Source of the DNA: Terriglobia bacterium
GTDB lineage: Bacteria; Acidobacteriota; Terriglobia; Bryobacterales; Bryobacteraceae
NCBI GenBank assembly: GCA_020073345.1
Contig: JAIQFI010000004.1
Span: 124,001-188,000 of the forward strand
Reading direction: 5' to 3'
DNA length: 64,000 nt
Made by a program: the position numbers and the translations under genes
The notes under the pieces: model-generated
Seen by the model: only the letters and a program-made list of their open reading frames with translations
Told to the model about the DNA's origin: nothing
The model's database searches: none
Part shown: piece after piece, positions 6,811-15,556 of the stretch
Layout: each line of letters opens with the position of its first letter
How positions within the stretch are numbered: the first letter of the stretch is position 1

Positions 6811-7722
6811 ATGCCCGAAGTGGGGGTCAACCTAGGGATAGACCGGCTGGGATTCGTGGGCTTCGGCGAGGCGGCCTTTCACCTCGCCAAGGGCCTTCGA
6901 GAAGCGGGCGTCAAGCGTACCATTGCCTTCGACATTCATTTACATACCTCCGGCCTGGGCGAGAAGATTCAGGATCGTGCGAAGGAGACCCGGACCGAGC
7001 TGGTCGAGTTCTCAGCCGCAGTCGCAGCCGGCGCAGACGTTATCATCTCGGCCGTTACGGCCGATCAGGCAGCAGACGCCGCTCAACAGACGGCTCCTTA
7101 TCTGACTTCGCGCCACATCTATGCGGATCTGAACTCGGTCTCGCCTCGGACGAAGCAGAAGGTGGCTGACACCATCTCTCGCAGCGGCGGGCGCTTTGTC
7201 GAGATAGCCGTCATGGGGCCGATTCCGCCGAACCTGCACAAAACGCCGATGCTGATCGGAGGAGCCACGGCGCCCGAGTTTCAGGAGATGTTCGCGCCGT
7301 ACGGCATGCGGATGGACGTGGTTTCCACCGACCAGATCGGCCGCGCCGCCGCGGTGAAAATGTTCCGCAGCGTGATCTACAAGGGCCTGGAAGCTCTGAT
7401 CTTCGAATGCGTGCTGGGCGCGAACCAGTATGGAGCCGACGACCGCGTGTTCGCATCGCTGGCCGAAAGCTTCCCGGGCATCGACTGGAAAAAGCTGGCC
7501 GATTACATGGTCGGCCGCGTCGTTGTCCACGGCGAACGCCGCGCGCGTGAAATGGACGAGGTTGCCCGCACACTCGAAGAGCTGGGCATCGAGCCTATGA
7601 TGGCCGCTGCTACCGCACGCCGCATGGACTGGGCCGCCGACCTCGGTCTCCGCGAAACGTTCGGTGGCGAGTTTCCCAAAACCTACCAGGAAGTCCTGGA
7701 GGCGATCTCAACTAAAGCATGA
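6811..7722 (+). CDS. NAD(P)-dependent 6-phosphogluconate-dehydrogenase-like oxidoreductase (DUF1932)
   Basis: The 303-residue protein has a Rossmann N-terminal domain with IDRLGFVGFGEAAFHLAKGL, the usual GxGxxG loop reading GFVGFGEAA. A VIISAVTADQAADAA stretch and YADLNSVSPRTKQ are typical of beta-hydroxyacid dehydrogenases. The C-terminal half (AAVKMFRSVIYKGLEALIFE onward) carries the conserved Lys-bearing helix and DUF1932 region. The substrate is unknown. Proteins of this type occur beside aromatic-acid clusters, but the minus-strand SRPBCC gene separates it from ligC. GTG 6820 is an alternative start. Its stop overlaps crcB by 4 bp. Confidence 0.75.
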   Translation: MPEVGVNLGIDRLGFVGFGEAAFHLAKGLREAGVKRTIAFDIHLHTSGLGEKIQDRAKETRTELVEFSAAVAAGADVIISAVTADQAADAAQQTAPYLTSRHIYADLNSVSPRTKQKVADTISRSGGRFVEIAVMGPIPPNLHKTPMLIGGATAPEFQEMFAPYGMRMDVVSTDQIGRAAAVKMFRSVIYKGLEALIFECVLGANQYGADDRVFASLAESFPGIDWKKLADYMVGRVVVHGERRAREMDEVARTLEELGIEPMMAAATARRMDWAADLGLRETFGGEFPKTYQEVLEAISTKA

Positions 7723-8108
7723 TTGTCTACTTGTGGATTGCCTTCGGGAGCGCCCTGGGAGGAGTCGCGCGCTATGCCTGCCAGGACTGGGCGACGCGCC
7801 ACATCAGCGAAACGTTTCCCTGGGGCACCATGATCGTCAACATCATCGGTTGTAGCATCATTGGTTTCTTTGCCACCTTCACTGGACCGGATGGCCGCGT
7901 GATTGTCGGCCCTCCCATGCGCCAGTTCGTGATGGTCGGGATCCTGGGCGGCTACACGACGTTCTCTTCGTTCAGCCTCGATGCGTTGAATCGGGCGCGC
8001 GACGGCCAGTGGGCCCAGGCGGCGGGCTATGTGCTCGGATCGCTGGTGTTCTGCTTACTGGGAGTGTGGCTCGGCCACATAGCGGCGGTAGCTACGAACG
8101 GAAGGTAG
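7719..8108 (+). CDS. crcB: fluoride channel CrcB/Fluc
   Basis: The 129-residue protein has four hydrophobic helices. WIAFGSALGGVARYACQDW is the conserved N-terminal block, and TMIVNIIGCSIIGF and GILGGYTTFSSFSLDAL hold the pore Asn and Phe-rich motifs of Fluc channels. It works as a dual-topology dimer in the inner membrane to expel fluoride. It starts within the stop of the preceding dehydrogenase gene (ATGA), so no fluoride riboswitch fits directly upstream. Confidence 0.93.
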   Translation: MIVYLWIAFGSALGGVARYACQDWATRHISETFPWGTMIVNIIGCSIIGFFATFTGPDGRVIVGPPMRQFVMVGILGGYTTFSSFSLDALNRARDGQWAQAAGYVLGSLVFCLLGVWLGHIAAVATNGR

Positions 8109-8109
8109 C

Positions 8110-8457
8110 ATGCACATACCAAAAGACGCGATGTTACTTCGAATTTTCCTGGGCGAAAACGACCACTGGCAGGGCCGGCCTCTGTACGAAGCCTTGGTTC
8201 TGAAGGCTCGGGAAATGCATCTGGGCGGCGCGACCGTCCTGCGCGGGCCCATGGGATTCGGGCACTCCAGCCGCCTGCACACCGCGAAAATCCTGCGTCT
8301 CTCCGAAGATCTGCCGTTCGTGGTCGAGATCGTCGATACCGAGGAAAAAATCAAGGGATTTGTCGAGGCCATCGATTCGATGATGGGCAGCGGATTGATC
8401 ACGCTCGAAAAGGTCCAGGTGCTGCAATACGGCCCGCCGCCGAATCAGGCGTCCTGA
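8110..8457 (+). CDS. DUF190 family protein, CrcB companion
   Basis: The 115-residue protein reads [20 protein letters not shown] then [15 protein letters not shown] and [13 protein letters not shown], the PII-like ferredoxin-fold of DUF190. These proteins are frequently encoded next to crcB, suggesting a regulatory role on the fluoride channel; the biochemical function is not established. It follows crcB by one base. Its 3' end overlaps uvrB on the other strand by 13 bp. Confidence 0.85.
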   Translation: MHIPKDAMLLRIFLGENDHWQGRPLYEALVLKAREMHLGGATVLRGPMGFGHSSRLHTAKILRLSEDLPFVVEIVDTEEKIKGFVEAIDSMMGSGLITLEKVQVLQYGPPPNQAS

Positions 8458-10439
8458 ACGACTGCGCGGCTGCGAATTTCCTTCAGCCGGTCCCGATACG
8501 CCGCCGCCTGCTTGAAATCGAACTTGCGAGCCGCGTCGCGCATCTTTTCTTCCATCTCCGCCAGGTATTTCTCCATCTGGTCGGGCGGGACGCTTTCTTC
8601 CGGCCCGATCTCCTCTAGCGGGACCGTCACGTAGTCCGCTTCGGCGATGGCGATCAGGTTCTGGTCGATCGGCTTGATGATCGACTGGGGCGTAATATTG
8701 TTGGCTTCGTTGTACGCCTGCTGCGTGGTCCGGCGGCGCTTGGTTTCGTCCATCGCCCGCTTCATCGAATCGGTCATCACATCCGCGTACAGGATGACAC
8801 GCCCATTCAGATTGCGCGCCGCGCGGCCCATAGTCTGAATCAGCGATCCAGCCGACCGCAGAAAGCCTTCCTTGTCCGCGTCCAGAATCGCGACCAGCGA
8901 AACTTCCGGCAGATCCAAGCCTTCGCGCAACAAATTCACCCCGATCAGCACGTCGTAGACGCCCCGGCGCAGATCGCGCAGGATCTTCACGCGGTCGAGC
9001 GTCGAAACCTCCGAATGCAGATACGCGCACTTCACGCCCGCCTCGGCGTAATGCTCCGCTAGATCCTCGGACATGCGCTTGGTTAGCGTGGTCACCAGAA
9101 CGCGCTCATCTTTTTCAGCTCGCAGCCGGATCTCGTTCAGAAGATTGTCCACTTGTCCCCGGATCGGCCGGACGTCCACTTCTGGATCCACCAGGCCGGT
9201 AGGCCGGATAATCTGCTCGATCACTGCGCCGGAAGTCTTTGTCAGCTCGTATGGGCCCGGTGTCGCGGAAACATAAATCGCCTGATGCACGCGATTCTCG
9301 AATTCCTCGAAGGTCAGCGGGCGATTGTCCAGAGCGCTCGGGAGCCGGAACCCGAACTTCACCAGGTTTTCCTTGCGCGAGCGGTCGCCGTGATACATGC
9401 CGCCCAGTTGCGGCACCGTTTGGTGGCTTTCGTCCAGGAACAGCAGCGCATCCGACGGCAGATAGTCCAGCAGAGTCGGCGGGGCTTGCCCCGGCAGCCG
9501 GCCCGAGAAATGCCGCGAATAGTTCTCGATGCCGTGGCAATAGCCGATGTTGCGGATCATCTCCAGATCGAACATGGTGCGCTGCCAGAGGCGCTGCGCT
9601 TCGATCCGTTTGCCTTCTTTGTCGAGCTCGGCCTTCCACCACTGCAGCTCGTTTTCGATGCTGCGGAGCGCGTTCGATCGCGTCTCGTCGCTCATCACAT
9701 AATGTGACTTTGGATAGATTGGTAACCGCAGATAGGTCTGCTTCACCTGGCTGGTCAGCGGATCGATCTGCTCCAACGACTCGATCTCATCGCCCCACAG
9801 GCTGATGCGGTAAGCCAGGTCGTCGTAGGTGGGGACAATCTCGATCACGTCGCCGCGCACGCGGAACGTGCCGCGTTTGAAATCACCCTCGTTGCGCTCG
9901 TAGAGAATGTCCACCAGCCGCCCGGTGATCTCCTCGCGCTTGATCTTCTGGCCCTTTTCGAGCATCAGCAGCATCCCGTAGTACGCCTCGGGCGAACCGA
10001 GTCCGTAGATACAGCTGACGCTGGCGATAATCACACAGTCGCGCCGCTCAAACAGCGAGCGGGTGGCCGAAAGCCGTAGCTTGTCCAATTCGTCGTTGAT
10101 GGTGGCTTCTTTTTCGATGTACACGTCGCCGGCCGGAATGTAGGCTTCCGGCTGGTAGTAATCGTAGTAACTGACGAAATACTCCACTGCATTCGACGGG
10201 AAGTACGTTTTGAATTCCTGATAGAGCTGCGCAGCCAGCGTCTTGTTGTGCGCCAGCACCAGAGCGGGCCGATTCAGCTTCTCGATGACCTTGGCCATCG
10301 TGAACGTCTTCCCAGAACCCGTCACGCCGAGGAGCACCTGGTGCTGCTCGCCATCCCTGAGCCCGCGCACTAATGCATCGATCGCCGTAGCCTGATCGCC
10401 ACGCGGTTTGTAGTCGATTCCCAGCCGAAACGTGGACAT
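8445..10439 (-). CDS. uvrB: excinuclease ABC subunit UvrB
   Basis: At 664 residues from [20 protein letters not shown] this is the usual UvrB length. It has Walker [10 protein letters not shown], the beta-hairpin region [23 protein letters not shown] as motif II, YVSATPG, the [14 protein letters not shown] stretch and QTMGRAARN helicase motifs, and a C-terminal UVR domain for UvrC. It loads onto damaged DNA during nucleotide excision repair. An upstream in-frame ATG at 10496 adds 19 unrelated residues and is rejected. On the minus strand TATACT (plus-strand 10453-10458) is a likely -10 element. Confidence 0.97.
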   Translation of the reverse strand: MSTFRLGIDYKPRGDQATAIDALVRGLRDGEQHQVLLGVTGSGKTFTMAKVIEKLNRPALVLAHNKTLAAQLYQEFKTYFPSNAVEYFVSYYDYYQPEAYIPAGDVYIEKEATINDELDKLRLSATRSLFERRDCVIIASVSCIYGLGSPEAYYGMLLMLEKGQKIKREEITGRLVDILYERNEGDFKRGTFRVRGDVIEIVPTYDDLAYRISLWGDEIESLEQIDPLTSQVKQTYLRLPIYPKSHYVMSDETRSNALRSIENELQWWKAELDKEGKRIEAQRLWQRTMFDLEMIRNIGYCHGIENYSRHFSGRLPGQAPPTLLDYLPSDALLFLDESHQTVPQLGGMYHGDRSRKENLVKFGFRLPSALDNRPLTFEEFENRVHQAIYVSATPGPYELTKTSGAVIEQIIRPTGLVDPEVDVRPIRGQVDNLLNEIRLRAEKDERVLVTTLTKRMSEDLAEHYAEAGVKCAYLHSEVSTLDRVKILRDLRRGVYDVLIGVNLLREGLDLPEVSLVAILDADKEGFLRSAGSLIQTMGRAARNLNGRVILYADVMTDSMKRAMDETKRRRTTQQAYNEANNITPQSIIKPIDQNLIAIAEADYVTVPLEEIGPEESVPPDQMEKYLAEMEEKMRDAARKFDFKQAAAYRDRLKEIRSRAVVQDA

Positions 10440-10562
10440 CTCTGTGCTTACAAGTATAAACGGCACGCATAACGCACCACGCCATCTCGTGGCCACGAGC
10501 CATCCACCACGGGATTACGCAGAAGTTCATTCATTGATCCGTAATATTTCAATGACTTAGCG

Positions 10563-11006
10563 ATGGCCCCCGGCATGCCTTTAGATACCCCGATGTCAAC
10601 AGAACCAATTCGAGTGCTGGTCGTGGAAGACGACGAAGTCAGCGCGAAAGCCGTTAGAGTCATGCTGGAGAGGCTGGCTTGCTCAGTCGAGATTGCCGAG
10701 GACGGACGCAAGGCGATCGAGAGTTTCCGGCACCATAGATACGAACTGATCCTCATGGGCTGGCAGATGCCCGTAATGGACGGTTTCGAGGCCACCGCGC
10801 GGATCCGTGCCCTGCCCCGTGGCCAAGAAACCCCCATCATAGGCACCACGGCAGGCCGCGATCGCGCCGAATGCCTGGCGGCGGGCATGAATGACCTGAT
10901 GTCGAAGCCTTTTCGGATGGAAAAACTTCGGTTGATTTTAGCCCGCTGGACAGCCTGGAGATCGAACAATTCCGGCGAATGCAAAACTGGTGCTGGCTGT
11001 GTGTGA
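10563..11006 (+). CDS. response-regulator receiver domain protein lacking the phospho-acceptor Asp
   Basis: The 147-residue protein is a single receiver domain: IRVLVVEDDEVSAKA with the acidic pocket, then ELILMGWQMPVMDGFEAT, then PIIGTTAG and SKPF. The Asp that normally follows LILM is Gly66 here (codon GGC at 10758-10760), so standard phosphorylation at that site is impossible. The QMPVMDG motif and C-terminal Lys are kept, as in degenerate receivers that act by protein contacts. There is no output domain. An internal ATG at 10593 (MSTEPIRVL) may be the true start. The sigma-54 activator gene begins 84 bp downstream. Confidence 0.8.
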   Translation: MAPGMPLDTPMSTEPIRVLVVEDDEVSAKAVRVMLERLACSVEIAEDGRKAIESFRHHRYELILMGWQMPVMDGFEATARIRALPRGQETPIIGTTAGRDRAECLAAGMNDLMSKPFRMEKLRLILARWTAWRSNNSGECKTGAGCV

Positions 11007-11090
11007 GGGCTCACCGAGATTGCAGCGGATATCCAACTTGATTACAATGAGGCCCACAGTTCCGAATCGACTGAGGAGGGTCTTGTACCC

Positions 11091-13064
11091 ATGAGCACCC
11101 CGGGCGAAGCTGCGGGTCTCCTCGAGCATCTCGTATTCGAGATTGCGGAGGGCGTGTCCGGACAAACCGGAGAAGCCTTCTTTCGCTCGCTGGCGCGGCA
11201 TCTGGCCGCCGCGCTCAAAGCGGACTTCGTACTCGTCGGGACCCTGCAGCCAGGCGGAAGCCGGATTGCAACGGTTGCGGCCTATGGCGATGGCGCGGAC
11301 GCTGGGGCATTCGAATACGAACTGGAGGGTACGCCCTGCGCCAACGTGATCGAAAAACGGCTGTGCTCTTACCCCAGTGGCATTCAGCAGATGTTTCCCA
11401 AAGACCTCATGCTGGCCCAAATGGGCGCCGAAGGCTACGTGGGTTCTCCCATGATCGATACCGGGGGCCGCTGCCTGGGCCTCATCTGCGCCCTTACCCG
11501 AACACCGCTGCAACACCCCAAGCTGGCCGAAACGCTGCTCCAGCTGGTCGCGATCCGAGCCGCCGCGGAATTACAACGTAAGAACTACGAAGATGCCCTC
11601 GCGGATAGCGAAAAGCGTCTGCGCGCTCTGGTGTCGCACGGAGTCGAGGCGGTGGTGCGTATGGAGTTCGAACGCCCGATTTCCCTGGATCTGCCCGAAG
11701 AAGAACAAATCGAACTGATGTACCGTCATGGCTACGTGGCCGATTGTAACGATCAGGCGGCTCGACTCTTCGGCCGGTCAAGGGCCGAGGATTTAATAGG
11801 CGCACGCATGGCGGTGGTGAGCCCTCCAGACGATCCGGATCAGACCGAGCGTCTCCGCGCGGGGATTCGCTCGCGCTGGCAGTTTTCCCAGGTGGAGAGG
11901 ATCATCAACGGGCGCGATTTCCTGTTCACGCGCCAGGGCGAACTCGAAGGTGGAAGCCTCACCGGCGGCTGGGTCACGGTGCGCGACATCACCGGGCTCA
12001 AGCAGTCAGAAGCAGAGATTCTGCGGCTCAATGCCGAGCTCGAACAGCGCGTCGCGGAACTCACCGCTCTGAAGGGACGCCTGGAACAAGACAACGCGTA
12101 TCTCCTCGAGGAAATCAAGGCCGAGCACAACAACCATGAGATGGTCGGCCAAAGCCCGCGCTTTCGCGAGCTGCTGGAGAAGGTCCGGCTGGTCGCGGGA
12201 ACCTCCGCGACGGTCCTGATCACCGGAGAAACCGGCACGGGCAAGGAACTGGTGGCGCGCGCGATTCATAACCTCAGTCCGCGCCGGGACCGGCCGCTGG
12301 TGAAAATCAATTGCGCGGCGATTTCAGCCGGTTTGGTCGAGAGCGAATTGTTCGGCCACGTCAAAGGCGCCTTCACCGGCGCTACTGAACGTCGCGTCGG
12401 CCGCTTCGAGCACGCCCACGGGGGAACCCTGTTTCTGGACGAAGTCACCGAGCTGCCGCTGGAGAGCCAGTCGAAGCTTCTGCGTGTGCTGCAAGAGCAG
12501 GAATTCGAACCTGTGGGCTCAAACCGCACCGTGAAGGTCGATGTCCGGGTGCTCGCGGCTACCAACCGGAATCTGACCGAGGCCGTGAGAGAGGGCCGCC
12601 TCCGCATGGACCTGTATTACCGCCTGCAGGTGATTCCCGTCGAGGTGCCGCCTCTGCGCGAACGCCGCGAAGACATCCCGGCCCTGGCTGCGCACTTCCT
12701 GGCTCGTTTGGCCCGCCAGTTCGGCCGGCGGGTGAACCGCATCCCCGAAACAACCCTGCGGCAACTGATGGCTTACGACTGGCCGGGGAATATCCGCGAG
12801 CTCGAGAATTTCCTGGCTCGCGCGGTGGTCTTGAGCCCCGGCGAAGTTCTGGATGTGCCTATCGATCTTGTGGCCGCCCAGGGCATGCCGGAAGCGTCTC
12901 CGCCGCAATCCCTCGAAGATGCGGAGCGCCGTCATATCGAAGGCGTCCTGGCGACCACCGGATGGGTAGTGGAAGGTCCCAAAGGCGCCGCCGGAATTCT
13001 TAAGATGAATCCCAGCACCTTGCGCAGCCTGATGAAGCGGCTGGGTATCCGCCGGCCGGCGTAA
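11091..13064 (+). CDS. sigma-54-dependent transcriptional activator with GAF and PAS domains
   Basis: The 657-residue protein has an N-terminal GAF domain (about 20-165), a PAS-like domain (about 185-310) and a short coiled coil (about 310-345). The AAA+ domain follows (about 350-580): Walker A GETGTGKE at 379-386, sigma-54 contact loop GAFTGA at 426-431, Walker B GGTLFLDE, and LYYRLQVIPVEVPPLRERRED. It ends in a C-terminal Fis-type helix-turn-helix (about 608-657). It opens promoters held by RNA polymerase-sigma54. The GAF-PAS front end suggests small-molecule or redox sensing, as in FhlA and NifA, but no ligand is evident. The preceding pseudo-receiver may be a partner. Confidence 0.92.
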   Translation: MSTPGEAAGLLEHLVFEIAEGVSGQTGEAFFRSLARHLAAALKADFVLVGTLQPGGSRIATVAAYGDGADAGAFEYELEGTPCANVIEKRLCSYPSGIQQMFPKDLMLAQMGAEGYVGSPMIDTGGRCLGLICALTRTPLQHPKLAETLLQLVAIRAAAELQRKNYEDALADSEKRLRALVSHGVEAVVRMEFERPISLDLPEEEQIELMYRHGYVADCNDQAARLFGRSRAEDLIGARMAVVSPPDDPDQTERLRAGIRSRWQFSQVERIINGRDFLFTRQGELEGGSLTGGWVTVRDITGLKQSEAEILRLNAELEQRVAELTALKGRLEQDNAYLLEEIKAEHNNHEMVGQSPRFRELLEKVRLVAGTSATVLITGETGTGKELVARAIHNLSPRRDRPLVKINCAAISAGLVESELFGHVKGAFTGATERRVGRFEHAHGGTLFLDEVTELPLESQSKLLRVLQEQEFEPVGSNRTVKVDVRVLAATNRNLTEAVREGRLRMDLYYRLQVIPVEVPPLRERREDIPALAAHFLARLARQFGRRVNRIPETTLRQLMAYDWPGNIRELENFLARAVVLSPGEVLDVPIDLVAAQGMPEASPPQSLEDAERRHIEGVLATTGWVVEGPKGAAGILKMNPSTLRSLMKRLGIRRPA

Positions 13065-13140
13065 CCACCATCACAGCACGCGTCGCACGTGTATCCAGGC
13101 GCTCGCGCGCGGCCTGCACGTCGCCAAGCGATACCATGGT

Positions 13141-13791
13141 ATGCGGTCAAACGTGGCATACATGGCATCGCCAGAGCGATTGGAGAAACCTGGAATCCAT
13201 TCCTTTATGGGAGGCTGGCTGCACCGGCCCGAGAAGGTCAAGGCTGCCATGCTTCTGTCCCACGGCGCGGGCGGAAATTGCGAGAATCCCTTGATGGTGG
13301 CCGTCGCGAACGCCTTTTGTGAGTCCGGATTCTGTGTTCTGCGCTGGGATCTGCCGTTTCGCCAATCGCGCCCCCGCGGCGCCCCCGGAGGTTCGGGCGA
13401 ACGCGACCGCGAAGGTATCCGGCAGGCTGCACAGGAACTGCGTCAGGTTGCCGCAGATGTCCCCCTGTATCTCGCCGGACAATCTTACGGTGGCCGCCAG
13501 TCCAGCATGGTGGCCGCCGAAGACTCCAGTCTGGCCGACGGACTCCTGCTGCTGTCTTATCCGCTGCATCCGCCCGGCAAGCCGGCCCAGCTCCGAACCG
13601 AGCACTTTGGTTCGCTCCGGATTCCCGCGCTTTTCATTCATGGCACGCGCGATCCCTTCGGCACAGTGGACGAACTAAGGGAAGCGATTAAACTGATCCC
13701 GGTTGCCGCGCGCTTGCAAGTCGTCGAAGGCGCCGGGCATGGAGTGCCTCCCGCCACCGCCGCATCCATGCCCGCGTGGCTATCCGCATGA
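13141..13791 (+). CDS. alpha/beta hydrolase, KANL3/Tex30-like
   Basis: The 216-residue protein has LLSHGAGGNCENP as the oxyanion region and LAGQSYGGRQSS with the nucleophile Ser in GQSYGG. Asp in IHGTRDPFG and His in EGAGHGV complete the triad. The compact core without a lid resembles bacterial hydrolases related to KANL3/Tex30 and dienelactone hydrolases; the substrate is unknown. It leads a three-gene run, coupled to yggS by an ATGA overlap. Confidence 0.8.
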   Translation: MRSNVAYMASPERLEKPGIHSFMGGWLHRPEKVKAAMLLSHGAGGNCENPLMVAVANAFCESGFCVLRWDLPFRQSRPRGAPGGSGERDREGIRQAAQELRQVAADVPLYLAGQSYGGRQSSMVAAEDSSLADGLLLLSYPLHPPGKPAQLRTEHFGSLRIPALFIHGTRDPFGTVDELREAIKLIPVAARLQVVEGAGHGVPPATAASMPAWLSA

Positions 13792-14456
13792 GCCTAACCC
13801 TTCCGGAACGCATCGATCAAGTCGAGCAACGCATCCAGACCGCCGTTCACCGTGCGGGCCGCGCACGTGACGACGTCACCTTGGTCGCTGTCACCAAGAA
13901 GTTCTCCGCCGCGGTGATCTGCGAGGCATATTCCTGCGGCTTGCGCGTGTTCGGTGAAAACTACGTCCAGGAGTTTGCGGAAAAGCGTCCCGCGCTGTCT
14001 GGGCTGACCGAAGCCCAGTTCCACCTGATCGGCCATCTACAATCCAACAAAGCGCGCCAGGCGACCGAGTTGTTCCATACCGTCGAAACCGTCGATTCCG
14101 GAAAGCTTGCCCGGCGTCTCAATGAAATGGGAAGACCGCTCGAAGTGATGATCGAAGTGAAGCTTTCGCCGGAAGGGACCAAGGCAGGTGCTGCTCCGGA
14201 AGAACTTCCCGGAATCATCGAAGCCATCCGCTCCTGCCCGAACCTCTGGCTCACCGGCCTGATGACCATGCCGCCCTGGAACACGGATCCAGAAACGACT
14301 CGCCCCTACTTCCGCCGCTTGGCCGAGGTGGCGCGAATCCATGGGCTTCAGAAACTCTCCATGGGCATGTCGCACGATCTCGAAGCCGCGATCGAAGAAG
14401 GCGCGACCCACATCCGCGTGGGTACCGCCCTATTCGGCCCACGACCTAAAGCATGA
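13788..14456 (+). CDS. PLP-binding protein of the YggS/PLPBP family
   Basis: The 222-residue protein from MSLTLPERIDQVEQRIQTAV has DVTLVAVTKKFS with the PLP Lys, FGENYVQEF, FHLIGHLQSNKAR, LWLTGLMTMPPW, LSMGMSHDLEAAIEEGAT and the HIRVGTALFGPR terminus, all hallmarks of this alanine-racemase-fold family. It buffers pyridoxal phosphate in the cytoplasm and affects amino-acid and keto-acid balance. I chose the ATG that overlaps the hydrolase stop (ATGA) because the family begins at this point; an ATG at 13776 is possible. Confidence 0.93.
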   Translation: MSLTLPERIDQVEQRIQTAVHRAGRARDDVTLVAVTKKFSAAVICEAYSCGLRVFGENYVQEFAEKRPALSGLTEAQFHLIGHLQSNKARQATELFHTVETVDSGKLARRLNEMGRPLEVMIEVKLSPEGTKAGAAPEELPGIIEAIRSCPNLWLTGLMTMPPWNTDPETTRPYFRRLAEVARIHGLQKLSMGMSHDLEAAIEEGATHIRVGTALFGPRPKA

Positions 14457-15556
14457 AGGTCGGCTTCTTCTCGCCCTTGCCGCCCGCCCCGACCGGCATA
14501 GCGGATTACAGCGCTGCATTGTTACCGCTCCTTCGGAGTTGCGGAGCCGTGGAGATCGCCCCTTCGGAGTGCGACGTCGCCCTCTACCATGTCGGCAATA
14601 ACACCCTCCACCGCGATATCTACCAGCGCGCGCTCACTCATCCGGGCGTCGTGGTCCTGCACGATGCGGTGCTGCAGCACCTGCTGCTCGGTATGCTCGA
14701 CTCGAATGAGTACGTAGAAGAGTTCATCTACAACTACGGTGAGCCGTCACGCGACCTGGGCCGCCAACTCTGGGAGCAGCGCGCGCGATCCGGCGCCGAC
14801 GCGCGCTATTTCGCTCGTCCCATGCTCAGGCGCATCGCCTCCGCCGCGCGTGCGGTCATCGTGCACAATCCCGCCGCGGCAACGCTGGTTCGGGAACACG
14901 CCCCCCAAGCAAATGTGTTCGAGATCCCCCACCTGTTTCGGCCGCCTGCGGTGCCATCCGCCGAAGAAACCGTCCGGTTTCGCGAGTCCCTGGGCGTCAC
15001 GCCGGAGACACTGCTGATCGGAACCTTCGGCCACCAGCGCGAGACCAAACGTTTGACGGTCCTCTTACGCGCGTTTCAGAGCGCCCTGCGGGCGCATACA
15101 GACGTTCGCCTCCTGGTTTCGGGAGAGTTCATCTCCAGCGCCTTTGAGAACGCGATCGCACCACTGCTACAGCATCCACGCATCATTCGAACTGCGTACC
15201 TGCCTGAACTCGAGCTGTGGCGGTATGCGGCAGCCGCGGATCTGTGCGTCAACCTGCGCTATCCCTCGGCTGCGGAGACCTCCGGCATCGCGGTGCGGAT
15301 GATGGGCATCGGCAAGCCGGTGATATTCACTGCCAGCGAGGCTCTGGCCCGAATCCCCGAAAATGCCTGCCTGCGGCTCGACGTGGGACCCGAAGAGGAG
15401 CAGATGCTAGCTGGCTACATCGCGTGGCTGGCGGGAAACCGCGAGGCCGGTCTCGGAATCGGCCGGCGCGCGGCGGCGCACGTCGCGCAGTGTCACGCTC
15501 CGGAAAAAGTAGCCCGCGAATACTGGAACGTCCTCAGGGAGTTCAGTAGACACTGA
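14453..15556 (+). CDS. glycosyltransferase family 4 / GT-B protein
   Basis: The 367-residue protein begins MKVGFFSPLPPAPTGIADYS, the donor-side loop of GT4 enzymes that work on cell-surface sugars. LIGTFGHQRETKRLTVLLRAF is the hinge, and PSAAETSGIAVRMMGIGKPVI matches the E-x7-E region. It is translationally coupled to yggS (4-bp overlap). Its end overlaps the secretin gene by 14 bp on the opposite strand. The sugar and acceptor are unknown. Confidence 0.82.
   Translation: MKVGFFSPLPPAPTGIADYSAALLPLLRSCGAVEIAPSECDVALYHVGNNTLHRDIYQRALTHPGVVVLHDAVLQHLLLGMLDSNEYVEEFIYNYGEPSRDLGRQLWEQRARSGADARYFARPMLRRIASAARAVIVHNPAAATLVREHAPQANVFEIPHLFRPPAVPSAEETVRFRESLGVTPETLLIGTFGHQRETKRLTVLLRAFQSALRAHTDVRLLVSGEFISSAFENAIAPLLQHPRIIRTAYLPELELWRYAAAADLCVNLRYPSAAETSGIAVRMMGIGKPVIFTASEALARIPENACLRLDVGPEEEQMLAGYIAWLAGNREAGLGIGRRAAAHVAQCHAPEKVAREYWNVLREFSRH

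Noticed and set aside
6696-6811. Possible fluoride riboswitch ahead of the dehydrogenase-crcB run
   Set aside because: I do not see the consensus blocks of the crcB motif by eye. A covariance search would be needed to settle it.
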